40,042 nt of DNA from an uncultured Propionibacteriaceae bacterium (GTDB lineage: Bacteria > Actinomycetota > Actinomycetes > Propionibacteriales > Propionibacteriaceae): assembly GCA_938012815.1 (NCBI GenBank), contig CALLVV010000088.1, positions 1-40,042 of the forward strand, written 5' to 3'. The position numbers were made by a program, and so were the translations under genes. Numbering within the stretch: position 1 is the first letter of the stretch; every line of letters starts with the position of its first letter. Shown here piece after piece: positions 1 through 8,009 of the stretch. A model generated the notes under the pieces. That model searched no databases. It was given only the letters and a program-made list of their open reading frames with translations, and was not told the DNA's origin.

Positions 1-131
1 AGAACCCCCTCAAAGTACTCCAACACCTCCGAAGAGACGGCCTCACCCACCCCCAACGGGCCACCCTCATCCTCGAAGAACTCCTGAAGCTGCTCCTCCA
101 CCCAGCCCGGATCACTGCGTAGCTCAACCAT
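1..131 (-). CDS. Unknown protein, 5' end only
   Basis: A reverse-strand frame starts with ATG at 131 and stays open to the window edge, giving 43 residues. It begins MVELRSDPGWVEEQLQEFF and is very acidic (many Glu and Asp). An in-frame TAG lies four codons upstream, so the start is confined to this ATG or a GTG two codons earlier. There is no Shine-Dalgarno sequence. Instead TAGTTT (143-138) sits exactly 6 nt before the ATG, the layout of a leaderless actinobacterial promoter, which supports ATG 131 and supports the gene being real. I do not recognise the family, and the fragment is too short to assign a function. Confidence 0.55.
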   Translation of the reverse strand, partial: MVELRSDPGWVEEQLQEFFEDEGGPLGVGEAVSSEVLEYFEGV

Positions 132-474
132 GACCACAAACTACCTGCTGCCGCGGGGGTCGAGAACGATGGATCACATCGGCCCGGCTCACAGTGTGGG
201 GGAGTTGGAGGTGCTTCGGGCCGCGGCCGGGCAGCGGATGGTTGGGGAGGGTCAGGACGAACTCGATTTCGGATGGCCGGCCCCGCCGGGTGGTTCTGCC
301 GATCTGTTCCTCTTGGCGTATCAGAAGCCGAGGCCACCACACCGTCCATCGCCCCGTTCATGACCGCCCGCTGACTGCCGGAGGTGATCGTGGAAGAGGA
401 TGCCGGGGTGCTTTCCGATGGCAACCTGAAGGCCTTCGCTCGGTGGTGAAAAGCCTCGGGAGTTTTGGGTCAGG
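132..474. other. Gene-poor stretch, possible gene remnant
   Basis: No convincing gene in 343 bases. Short open frames exist on both strands but lack ribosome binding sites. A forward frame ending in TGA at about 447-449 reads EEDAGVLSDGNLKAFARW, which looks like a real protein C-terminus, but an in-frame TGA lies nine codons before it. It may be the tail of a decayed gene; I cannot name the parent. Nothing else stands out apart from the leaderless promoter of the flanking gene at 138-143. Confidence 0.3.
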
Positions 475-1731
475 TCAGTCGCAGGTCAGTAGCCCCGCCG
501 ACTCCTTCAGCGTCAACACCCGGCCTGCTGATTCTGCCAGCCGGTCGGCGTTGCCCGGGTTCTCGGCCGCCCAGGCGATGGTGGCCTTCAGCATCTCGTC
601 CATCAGCGATGGGTCGGCGTTGATGAGCAGATCCCCGCCCGCAGTGAAGAACCGGACCGCGCGGTCACCCGGCTTGACATTCCCCACGGCGGCCGCCTCG
701 CCCAGGTCGTCGCTGATCGCCACTCCTTGGAAACCGAGGTCGCCGCGCAGCATGTCGGTGACGATCTTCCTGCTGAAAACCCCCTCCTGGTCCGGGTCGA
801 TCCGGGTGAAGATCGCCGACGAGATCATCACCGAGTCGGCTCCGGCCTCGATGCCTTTGCGGAACGGTTCCAGGGATTCGCCGTCGACGGTGGTGTCGCC
901 GTCCTTGGCCACCCCGTGGTCGGTGTTGACCGTCACCTCACCCAGCCCGGGAAAGTGTTTCAGAGAGGTCACCATCCCGGCGTCCTGCATGCCCTGGGTG
1001 AACTCCACCACCGACCTGCTCACCGCGGTGACGTCGTTGCCGAAGTTGCGGTTGAGTTTCCCGATCGGGGCGTTGCTGCTCTGCTTGCTCTCAGGTACCA
1101 CGTCGGCAACCGGAGCGAGGTCGTAGTGGATACCTGCGGCAGCCAGTTCCCCGCCCCATGCCTGCGCCCGGCTCCGCAACTGCCCGTCCGCGAGCGATCC
1201 CTGCTCGACGGCGTTCGGGATGTCGCTGAATCCCGGTCCCTTGAGGCGCTGCACCTGACCGCCCTCCTGGTCGACGGCGATCAGCAACGGCATTCCGGCG
1301 GACCGCATCGCTGCCAGCTCGGAGGTGATCCCGCTGATCTGGCCGGCACCCGCGTTGCTGTCGCCGAGCAGCACCGCGGATCCGACGGACCCCGCCGCGA
1401 TGGCCTTCCGGGTCGCGCTGTCCAGGCCGGATGTGTTCACCCCGATCATGAACAACTGCCCGGCCTGCTGCTCGGTGGTCAGGGAATCCGCCTTCGCGCG
1501 ACACCTCACCGCGGCGGGCGTGGGTGAGGGGGAGAGTGACGATTCGGGCGACGCATCCGAAGCGACCGTGCCCGAGGTCTCCGTGGTGGCGTGCGGAGCC
1601 AAGGAACTCGCTGAGCAGCCGAACAGAACCGATGTGCAGGTTGCTGCCGCGGCGATCTGCTGCAGGGGACCAAGGTGTCGCGGAATCGGTTCCTTCGTGC
1701 GTGTCCGATGCGCCGCGTCAGTTGCTGTCAT
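475..1731 (-). CDS. NagZ-like beta-N-acetylhexosaminidase lipoprotein (GH3)
   Basis: A 418-residue glycoside hydrolase family 3 protein, expected to remove N-acetylglucosamine from glycosides such as peptidoglycan fragments outside the membrane. The N-terminus has a hydrophobic stretch ending in the lipobox LFGC (lipidated Cys39). A Ser/Pro/Thr-rich linker (about 45-73) follows, then the barrel domain from about 82. Visible motifs are DQEGGQV (154-160, substrate pocket), KHFPGLG (258-264, catalytic loop, in the Gly-Leu-Gly form common in actinobacteria) and SDD (340-342, containing the nucleophile Asp). The start at 1731 is chosen for its GGAGG ribosome site; the frame stays open further upstream, but that part is low-complexity and unlike the family. 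It lies 115 nt behind a small membrane protein on the same strand. The family is certain, the physiological substrate is inferred. Confidence 0.88.
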   Translation of the reverse strand: MTATDAAHRTRTKEPIPRHLGPLQQIAAAATCTSVLFGCSASSLAPHATTETSGTVASDASPESSLSPSPTPAAVRCRAKADSLTTEQQAGQLFMIGVNTSGLDSATRKAIAAGSVGSAVLLGDSNAGAGQISGITSELAAMRSAGMPLLIAVDQEGGQVQRLKGPGFSDIPNAVEQGSLADGQLRSRAQAWGGELAAAGIHYDLAPVADVVPESKQSSNAPIGKLNRNFGNDVTAVSRSVVEFTQGMQDAGMVTSLKHFPGLGEVTVNTDHGVAKDGDTTVDGESLEPFRKGIEAGADSVMISSAIFTRIDPDQEGVFSRKIVTDMLRGDLGFQGVAISDDLGEAAAVGNVKPGDRAVRFFTAGGDLLINADPSLMDEMLKATIAWAAENPGNADRLAESAGRVLTLKESAGLLTCD

Positions 1732-1846
1732 CACTGCCTCCGCCCTTGCTGCTCGTGGCCCGGTCCTGCCCCTGGGCGGGAATGGTAGCCACCCAGAGGG
1801 CCGTGGTCGGTGACGGTTTCGAGGAGGAGCCGGCCGCGAACAGGAT

Positions 1847-2038
1847 TCACGATGCGGGATCCGGGTGATCCTTCCTGGTGGCGCGCACCGCCCCGACGAG
1901 AGCCAGCACGAGTGACAGGAACAGCAGCACGGTGATGAGGGCTTTGTGGGCATGCAACTCGGGAAGCAGCATCAGGCAGGACAACACGATGGCCACGAAG
2001 AGCGGGAGAAGTGTTCGTGTTCTTCCGTGAAGCGTCAT
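1847..2038 (-). CDS. Small two-helix membrane protein
   Basis: A 63-residue protein with two hydrophobic segments (about residues 9-26 and 33-52), a positively charged N-terminus (MTLHGRTRT) and a short charged tail (RATRKDHPDPAS), so probably a hairpin in the membrane. The ATG at 2038 follows AAAGGGG at a normal distance; a longer frame from 2071 lacks this support. It precedes the NagZ-like gene on the same strand and may be co-transcribed with it. I do not recognise a named family, and no function can be inferred. Confidence 0.6.
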   Translation of the reverse strand: MTLHGRTRTLLPLFVAIVLSCLMLLPELHAHKALITVLLFLSLVLALVGAVRATRKDHPDPAS

Positions 2039-2181
2039 TGCGACCCCTTTGTTCGTCGAGATGGGTATCAAATCAGTTGTGGCACACCTGTGCTTCCAAT
2101 GTAAATGCGCTGGAATCGGTGATCAAGAAGGGCGTTGGAAACTCTGACGGCTTTCGGGGCTCACGTTCCTCGGGTTCTACG

Positions 2182-3024
2182 ATGAAGCGCATGCGTCATG
2201 TCACCGTTGATCTGAACCAGGAGAGATCCGCCACCCTGGAGGCGGTCCTCTTCGACGCTCCCTCCCTCAAGGAGCAACCTACCCCGCTGGAGCATCCCCG
2301 GCCCGCGGTGATCATCGCCCCGGGCGGGGGATACATGATGTTGTCGCAACGAGAGTCCGATCCGGTCGCGGTCGCCTTCCTGCGCCGCGGGTTCAATGTG
2401 TTCGTGCTGCGCTATTCGCTGCGGGAACATGCCGCCTACCCCAATCCCGCCGTCGACGCGGCGCAGGCCGTGCGGTGGATACGCGCCCATGCCGGCGAGG
2501 TGGGCATCGATCCGCGGCGGGTGAACCTCCTGGGGTTTTCGGCGGGCGGGCACGTCGCAGCGCTGCTGGGCACCCACTGGAACTGCGACGACCTGGTGGC
2601 GGCCGAACGTGCCGAGTACGAGGCCACCGGCCGGGGCGACCTGCTGCGTCACGGTTCGCGACCCGACGCGCTCGTGATCTGCTACGGGGCGCTCAGCGTC
2701 GACTGGGTGGACGGTGACGAGGAGATCCTGCGTACCGCGGCCCGTGTGGACTGCATCTCGGCGGTGACCGGGGAGACCCCGCCCGCCTTCGTGTGGACCA
2801 CCGGTCAGGACGAGGTGGTGCCGCCCTCGCAGTCGCTGCGTTTCGTCACCGCGCTGGCCGAGGCCGGGGTGCCGTTTGACTACCACCACTTCCAGTGGGG
2901 CTGCCACGGCCTGTCGACCGCCGACGAGCTGTGCAACGCCGACCGGGAATCGCTGCCGGTCAATGTCGCTTCCTGGGTGGACCTGGCAGCCACCTGGCTG
3001 CACAAGATTGGAGAGGAAAAATGA
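2182..3024 (+). CDS. Alpha/beta hydrolase (acetyl esterase/lipase-like)
   Basis: A 280-residue cytoplasmic alpha/beta hydrolase of the BD-FAE / esterase-lipase type. The oxyanion-hole region is APGGGY (46-51), the nucleophile elbow is GFSAGG (Ser120), the acid is Asp210 in TGQDEVVP and the base is His242 in GCHG, so the triad is complete and in the right order. Such proteins cleave acyl esters; the substrate is unknown. The start is uncertain: neither ATG 2182 nor ATG 2191 has a clear ribosome site. The stop overlaps the start of the next gene as ATGA (3021-3024), so the two are translationally coupled and probably act together on peptides or esters. Confidence 0.85.
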   Translation: MKRMRHVTVDLNQERSATLEAVLFDAPSLKEQPTPLEHPRPAVIIAPGGGYMMLSQRESDPVAVAFLRRGFNVFVLRYSLREHAAYPNPAVDAAQAVRWIRAHAGEVGIDPRRVNLLGFSAGGHVAALLGTHWNCDDLVAAERAEYEATGRGDLLRHGSRPDALVICYGALSVDWVDGDEEILRTAARVDCISAVTGETPPAFVWTTGQDEVVPPSQSLRFVTALAEAGVPFDYHHFQWGCHGLSTADELCNADRESLPVNVASWVDLAATWLHKIGEEK

Positions 3025-5006
3025 CCAACGCATGGCGTGATCTGGACGACTACACCAACCTGCCGAGGCTGGGGTCGCTGGCGATCTCCCCGCAGGGACG
3101 GGTGCTGGTGTCCGTCGCCCACCGGAACCGGGAACACACCGGCTACCGGTCGTCGTGGTGGGAACTCGACCCCGAGGGTCAGCGACCCGCGCGGCGCCTG
3201 ACCCATTCGGAGGAGGGCGAGAGCTTCGGCGCCTTCACCGCGGACGGGGATTTCCTGTTCGGCTCCAAACGACCCGTGCCCGGCACCGATGAGGTGAAAC
3301 CGGACGAGGACGACGGCGTGGTCTGGTTGCTGCCCGCCGAGGGCGGTGAGGCCCATCCGGTGGCGCGCCGCTCCGGTGGGTTCAGCGGGGTCGTCGCCGC
3401 GACCGGTTCCCGCACGGTGATCGCCCGCACCCCGGCCCACATCGGCGCCGCGGACGACGAGGCCGACGCCGCCACACGCAAGGCCCGCCGCGAACGCAAG
3501 GTGACCGCCATCCTCCACGACAGCTACCCGGTCCGGTACTGGGACCACGACCTGGGGCCCGTAGCGGATAGGCTCGCCGTCCTGGACCTCGACGGTGGCT
3601 GCGAACCGCTGACCGGGGACGTGGGCCGCGCCCTGGAGGAGACGACACTGTCGCTGAGCGCCGACGGCCAGAGACTCGCCGCCGGTTGGGCCTCGCCGCG
3701 GGGAGTTGCGGAGATGGCCCTGTCCGTGGCGGTCATCGACGTGGCGACGGGGCAACGCCGGGTGGTCGCCTCCGACGACGCCGACGAGTTCACCGGTCCC
3801 GTGATCTCCCGCGACGGCCGGTTGATCGCGTGCGTGCGCATCACCCGCTCCACCCCGGAAACCGCCCCGGTGCAGCGCCTGTGGCTGGTCGGGGAGGACG
3901 GTGAAGGCAGGAAACTGGCCCCCGGGTGGGATCGCTGGGGCACGCCGGTGGCCTTCAGCCCCGATGCCGGGACGCTCTACGCCGTGGCCGACGAGGACGG
4001 CGACGCCCCGGTGTTCGCCATCGACGTGGCCTCCGGGAAGGTGCGCCGCCTCACCGGCGAGGGTGCCTTCACCTCGGTGCGGATCACCGAGGACGGCCGG
4101 AGACTGTACGCGGTGCGGTCCTCCTACCAGGACCCGGGCAGCGTCGTCGCCATCGACGCCACCACCGGGGAGACCACCGAGCTTCCGGTGCCCGTCGACT
4201 ACCCGGAGCTGCCCGGCAGGCTGGAGCGCGTCGAGACCACCGCTGCCGACGGGGCGCGCGTGCCCGGCTACCTGTTGCTGCCTCCCGGCGACACCCCGGC
4301 GCCGCTGGCTTTGTGGATCCACGGTGGCCCGTTGAGTTCCTGGAACTCGTGGAGCTGGCGCTGGTGCCCGTGGCTGCTGGTCAGCCGGGGCTGGGCGGTG
4401 CTGCTGCCCGATCCGGCGCTGTCCACGGGATACGGACAGGACCACATCCAGCGCGGCTGGGGACGCTGGGGTGCGGAACCGTTCACCGACCTGATGGCCC
4501 TGACCGACCACGTCGTCGCCCGGGACGACATCGACCAGGACCGTACCGTCGCCATGGGTGGATCGTTCGGTGGCTACATGGCCAACTGGGTGGCGGGACA
4601 CACGGATCGGTTCCGTGCCATCGTCACCCACGCCAGCCTGTGGAACCTGGATACCTTCGGCCACACCACCGATGCCGCCTGGTACTGGGAATGCGAGATG
4701 TCGCCCGAGATGCGGGAACAGTACTCGCCGCACCGAGCCGCAGCCGACATCGTCACCCCGATGCTGGTTGTCCACGGCGACAGGGACTACCGGGTGCCGA
4801 TCGGCGAGGGCCTGGCCCTGTGGCGGGAACTGGCCGCGGGCTGGACGGGGAAACCGGAGCACTTCCCGCACAGGTTCCTGTACTTCCCCGACGAGAACCA
4901 CTGGATTCTGTCCCCGCAGCACGCCGAGCTCTGGTACGAGACCGTGTTCTCCTTCATCGAGGCGGGCATCGGCGAGGCCGGGTTCACCCGGCCCGAGCTG
5001 CTCTGA
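3021..5006 (+). CDS. S9 family prolyl oligopeptidase-type peptidase
   Basis: A 661-residue serine peptidase of the S9 (acylaminoacyl-peptidase / prolyl oligopeptidase) type. The N-terminal ~400 residues contain beta-propeller-like repeats (phrases such as SPQGRVLVS, SADGQRLAAG, SPDAGTLYAV). The C-terminal alpha/beta hydrolase domain has HGGP, the nucleophile Ser515 in GGSFGGYM, Asp589 in HGDRDYRVP and His627 in DENHW. No signal peptide is seen, so it should act on short peptides in the cytoplasm. The start ATG overlaps the upstream hydrolase stop, and AGAGGAAA provides the ribosome site inside that gene. It ends just before a hairpin shared with the convergent gene. Exact substrate preference is not readable. 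Confidence 0.92.
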   Translation: MTNAWRDLDDYTNLPRLGSLAISPQGRVLVSVAHRNREHTGYRSSWWELDPEGQRPARRLTHSEEGESFGAFTADGDFLFGSKRPVPGTDEVKPDEDDGVVWLLPAEGGEAHPVARRSGGFSGVVAATGSRTVIARTPAHIGAADDEADAATRKARRERKVTAILHDSYPVRYWDHDLGPVADRLAVLDLDGGCEPLTGDVGRALEETTLSLSADGQRLAAGWASPRGVAEMALSVAVIDVATGQRRVVASDDADEFTGPVISRDGRLIACVRITRSTPETAPVQRLWLVGEDGEGRKLAPGWDRWGTPVAFSPDAGTLYAVADEDGDAPVFAIDVASGKVRRLTGEGAFTSVRITEDGRRLYAVRSSYQDPGSVVAIDATTGETTELPVPVDYPELPGRLERVETTAADGARVPGYLLLPPGDTPAPLALWIHGGPLSSWNSWSWRWCPWLLVSRGWAVLLPDPALSTGYGQDHIQRGWGRWGAEPFTDLMALTDHVVARDDIDQDRTVAMGGSFGGYMANWVAGHTDRFRAIVTHASLWNLDTFGHTTDAAWYWECEMSPEMREQYSPHRAAADIVTPMLVVHGDRDYRVPIGEGLALWRELAAGWTGKPEHFPHRFLYFPDENHWILSPQHAELWYETVFSFIEAGIGEAGFTRPELL

Positions 5007-5012
5007 GCCGGT

Positions 5013-6284
5013 TCACCGGCCGGGCCGGGAAGCATCCGGCCCGGCCCGGCCGGCCTGCGGGGCGGCGCCTTGCTGACCGGCTGCCTGGGACCGGAGCACC
5101 GGGTATCCCGCCAACCGGTCCGCGACGGCGCCGGTCAGCTGCTCCAGTGGACCCGAGACGAACACCTGCGACCACGCCCCGCACGCCACCACCAGCCCGA
5201 AGCACAGCCAGCCCCCGGGTCCCCCGTCGGCGACGAGACCTTCAGGTTGGGCGTCGGTCAGGACCACGACGTGGACCACGTATGCCGTCAACGCCATCGA
5301 CCCGACGCCCGTCAGGGGCAGCAGCACCCACCGCGACCACGGCAGCCGGCCCAGCAACACCAGACCAGCGATCAGCGCGAGCGCCAGACCACCCGAGGAG
5401 AGCACCTCGAAGACGGTGCCCGAGTTGGGTTCGAAGGACCACAGTGCACGCTGCCAGTCGATGCCGGTCGCCGGATCCGTGGTCCGGTCGATCCCGGTGG
5501 TCGAGGTGGCCGAGCGCTGGACGTCGTTGAACAGCGGCGCAGGGGAACCGGCGGAGATCACGAACGGGGCCGCGGAACCGGCGAACAGCACCAGACCCGC
5601 CACCAGGAAACCCCGCAGCGCCCTGGCGTTGTCCAGGCCGAAACGTCCCAGGGCCATGCCCGCGAGGACGAAGGCCATCCACACCAGCGCGGGGGAGACG
5701 GTGGTCGCAAGCAGGGTGGGGACGACATTGCCCCCGAGGTCGGGGGAACCGTACCCCCAGGTGGGGATCCACAGCGGCAACCCGGTCACCAGCAGCTTGC
5801 CCACCAACGCCAGGCAGCAGGCCACGACCAGGAGGGTGCGGGGCCGCCAGCGCAACGCGGGCAGGGAGAGGACGAACCAGAAGGCGTAGGAGGCCAGGAT
5901 CACCTGGATGGTGGTCGGGATCATCGACAACGCACCGGCGATCAGCAGCAACACGACGGCTCGGCCCAGGATGGTGGCGCGGGCCCGTAGCAGGTCGTCG
6001 CCCCCGAGTCTCCGGGATCCCCCGCTGATGATGGCCAGCGACACCCCCGCCACGGTGGCGAACAGGATGCCCGAGCGGCCGTGGACGAAACCGAGCAGCG
6101 CGGCCGGGCCCGACCCCCAGACGGGGGTGAGCACGGAGTGCGCGATCACCATGCCCAGGACGGCCAGGCCGCGGGCGGCGTCGAGCCCGGGGACACGGGA
6201 TCCCGTGACCCGTGTGTGGCCTGGCTGCGGCCACCAGGGGCGGGCAGAACGGAGGGGGAACGGCATCTGCTGGGTGACTGACAC
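5013..6284 (-). CDS. Multi-pass membrane acyltransferase-like protein (DUF418/DUF1624-HGSNAT type)
   Basis: A 423-residue membrane protein with roughly ten hydrophobic segments. Near the N-terminus it carries GLDAARGLAVLGMVIAH (about 33-49), the conserved opening of the heparan-alpha-glucosaminide acetyltransferase / DUF1624 / DUF418 group, whose members are thought to transfer acyl groups across the membrane. The last 30 residues are Gly/Ala/Arg-rich because they are encoded by a terminator hairpin. The start is GTG at 6284: there is no ribosome site, but TAGGTT lies 6 nt upstream, consistent with a leaderless mRNA. An internal ATG at 6266 is the alternative. Substrate unknown. Confidence 0.75.
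   Translation of the reverse strand: MSVTQQMPFPLRSARPWWPQPGHTRVTGSRVPGLDAARGLAVLGMVIAHSVLTPVWGSGPAALLGFVHGRSGILFATVAGVSLAIISGGSRRLGGDDLLRARATILGRAVVLLLIAGALSMIPTTIQVILASYAFWFVLSLPALRWRPRTLLVVACCLALVGKLLVTGLPLWIPTWGYGSPDLGGNVVPTLLATTVSPALVWMAFVLAGMALGRFGLDNARALRGFLVAGLVLFAGSAAPFVISAGSPAPLFNDVQRSATSTTGIDRTTDPATGIDWQRALWSFEPNSGTVFEVLSSGGLALALIAGLVLLGRLPWSRWVLLPLTGVGSMALTAYVVHVVVLTDAQPEGLVADGGPGGWLCFGLVVACGAWSQVFVSGPLEQLTGAVADRLAGYPVLRSQAAGQQGAAPQAGRAGPDASRPGR
5018..5046. terminator. Bidirectional terminator hairpin
   Basis: A perfect 11-bp GC stem (5018-5028 with 5036-5046) and a 7-nt loop lie at the junction of two convergent genes. The hairpin is inside the last codons of the reverse gene. 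There is no clear T-run. Confidence 0.6.
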
Positions 6285-6290
6285 CCAGCA

Positions 6291-6296
6291 AACCTA
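6291..6296 (-). promoter_or_regulatory. Leaderless -10 element
   Basis: TAGGTT on the reverse strand, exactly 6 nt before the GTG at 6284. No good -35 is visible. Confidence 0.4.
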
Positions 6297-6388
6297 GGCC
6301 ACTTCGGGACCGGGCATGGATTTTCCGCAGATGTCTGTGGGTGCGGTAGTTGAGACCGGGCCGGAAGGGCCTGCTGGAGACGCGGATT

Positions 6389-6436
6389 CTTGAACGCTGT
6401 TCAAGCGTTGACCCCTGTCAGCAGGGGATGAGACTC
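6389..6436 (+). promoter_or_regulatory. Transcarboxylase operon promoter with 17-bp operator dyad
   Basis: A perfect inverted repeat CTTGAACGCTGTTCAAG (6389-6405, 7-bp arms, 3-nt spacer) sits directly upstream of a good -35 TTGACC (6408-6413). A weaker -10 (GAGACT, 6430-6435) follows after 16 nt. A second dyad, CCCCTG-4-CAGGGG (6412-6427), lies between the two boxes. The first dyad resembles TetR-family operators; the identity of the regulator is inference. Confidence 0.5.
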
Positions 6437-6507
6437 GGATCGAAAGTGGCGCGTCGATGGAGGGGGTGCTTTCCCCAGAGTTGTCCCGGCATGGTTGGAT
6501 AGGGACC

Positions 6508-8001
6508 ATGAGTCCTCGAAAGATCGGCGTCACCGAAGTAGCTCTCCGGGACGCACACCAGAGTTTGATGGCAACCCGAATGGCCATGGAAGACATGGTC
6601 GACGCCTGCGCAGACATCGATGCCGCAGGTTACTGGTCCGTGGAGTGTTGGGGTGGTGCCACCTTCGACTCCTGCATCCGCTTCCTCAACGAGGATCCCT
6701 GGGTCAGGCTCCGCACGTTCCGTGAACTGATGCCCAATTCTCGTCTTCAGATGCTGCTGCGTGGCCAGAACCTGCTCGGCTACCGCCACTACGAGGACAC
6801 GGTGGTGGAAGAGTTCGTCGAGAAGTCGGCCGAGAACGGCATGGACGTCTTCCGTGTCTTCGATGCCCTCAACGACCCCCGTAACATGGCCAAGGCGATG
6901 CAGGCCGTCAAGAAGGTCGGCAAGCACGCCCAGGGCACCATCTGCTACACCATCTCACCGGTCCACACCGTCGAGGGCTACGTGAAACTCGCCGGGCAGC
7001 TCATCGACATGGGCGCCGAGTCGATCGCCCTCAAGGACATGGCCGCCCTGCTCCAGCCGCAGCCCGCCTACGACATCATCCGCGGTATCAAGGAAACCTA
7101 CGGCGACATCCAGATCAACGTTCACTGCCACTCCACCACGGGTGTCACCCTCGTCAGCCTCATGAAGGCCATCGAGGCCGGCGCCGACGTGGTCGACACG
7201 GCCATCTCGTCGGTGAGCCTCGGCCCCGGCCACAACCCGACGGAATCCCTCGTGGAGATGCTCGAGGGCACCGGCTACACCACCGACCTCGACATGGATC
7301 GCCTCGTCAAGATCCGCGACCACTTCGCGAAGATCCGCCCGAAGTACGCCGAGTTCGAGTCGGCCACGCTGGTGGACACCGGCATCTTCTCCTCCCAGAT
7401 TCCCGGCGGCATGCTCTCCAACATGGAATCGCAGCTCAAGGCCCAGGGCGCGGGCGACCGCATCGACGAGGTCATGGCCGAGGTGCCGCGGGTCAAGGCC
7501 GACGCCGGCCATCCGCCGCTGGTCACCCCGTCCTCCCAGATCGTCGGCACCCAGGCCGTTTTCAACGTCCTGATGGGCCGCTACAAGGTGCTGACGGGCG
7601 AGTTCGCGGACCTCATGCTCGGCTACTACGGCGAATGCCTCGGTGAGCGCAACCCCGAGGTCATCAAGCTGGCGCAGGCCCAGGCCAAGAAGGAGCCCAT
7701 CACGGTGCGTCCCGCGGACCTGCTCAAGCCCGAATGGGACGAGCTCGTCACCCAGGCCAAGGAACTCGAGGGCGCCGACGGCACCGAGGAGGACGTCCTG
7801 ACCAACGCCATGTTCCCGGGGGTGGCCCCCGGGTTCTTCAAGACCCGCGCGGAGGGTCCCAAGAACGTCGGCAAGACCGCTGAGCAGCTGGCCGCCGAGG
7901 AAGAGGCCGCCAAGCGCAAGGCCCAGGGGATCTCCGGTCCCGTCAAGTACAACGTCACCATCGCTGGCCGTTCGCACAGCGTTTCCGTCGAGCCCGCCTG
8001 A
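6508..8001 (+). CDS. Methylmalonyl-CoA carboxytransferase 5S subunit
   Basis: The 497-residue 5S subunit of transcarboxylase, which moves the carboxyl group from carboxybiotin on the 1.3S subunit to pyruvate, giving oxaloacetate. It is a TIM-barrel carboxyltransferase. The opening VALRDAHQSLMATRMAMEDM carries the metal-ligand Asp of the RDAHQS motif. LLRGQNLLGYRHY, KDMAALL (Lys that is carbamylated in the family) and the metal-binding HCHSTTG are all present. The sequence closely matches what I know of the Propionibacterium 5S protein, including length. ATG 6508 is chosen because AGGGA precedes it and MSPRKIG matches the family N-terminus. First gene of a four-gene operon, 8 nt before the 12S gene. 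Confidence 0.97.
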   Translation: MSPRKIGVTEVALRDAHQSLMATRMAMEDMVDACADIDAAGYWSVECWGGATFDSCIRFLNEDPWVRLRTFRELMPNSRLQMLLRGQNLLGYRHYEDTVVEEFVEKSAENGMDVFRVFDALNDPRNMAKAMQAVKKVGKHAQGTICYTISPVHTVEGYVKLAGQLIDMGAESIALKDMAALLQPQPAYDIIRGIKETYGDIQINVHCHSTTGVTLVSLMKAIEAGADVVDTAISSVSLGPGHNPTESLVEMLEGTGYTTDLDMDRLVKIRDHFAKIRPKYAEFESATLVDTGIFSSQIPGGMLSNMESQLKAQGAGDRIDEVMAEVPRVKADAGHPPLVTPSSQIVGTQAVFNVLMGRYKVLTGEFADLMLGYYGECLGERNPEVIKLAQAQAKKEPITVRPADLLKPEWDELVTQAKELEGADGTEEDVLTNAMFPGVAPGFFKTRAEGPKNVGKTAEQLAAEEEAAKRKAQGISGPVKYNVTIAGRSHSVSVEPA

Positions 8002-8009
8002 GGAGCGAA

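Noticed and set aside
2880..4922. A 680-codon reverse frame over the S9 peptidase
   Set aside because: Shadow of the forward gene, whose triad and domain order are unmistakable.
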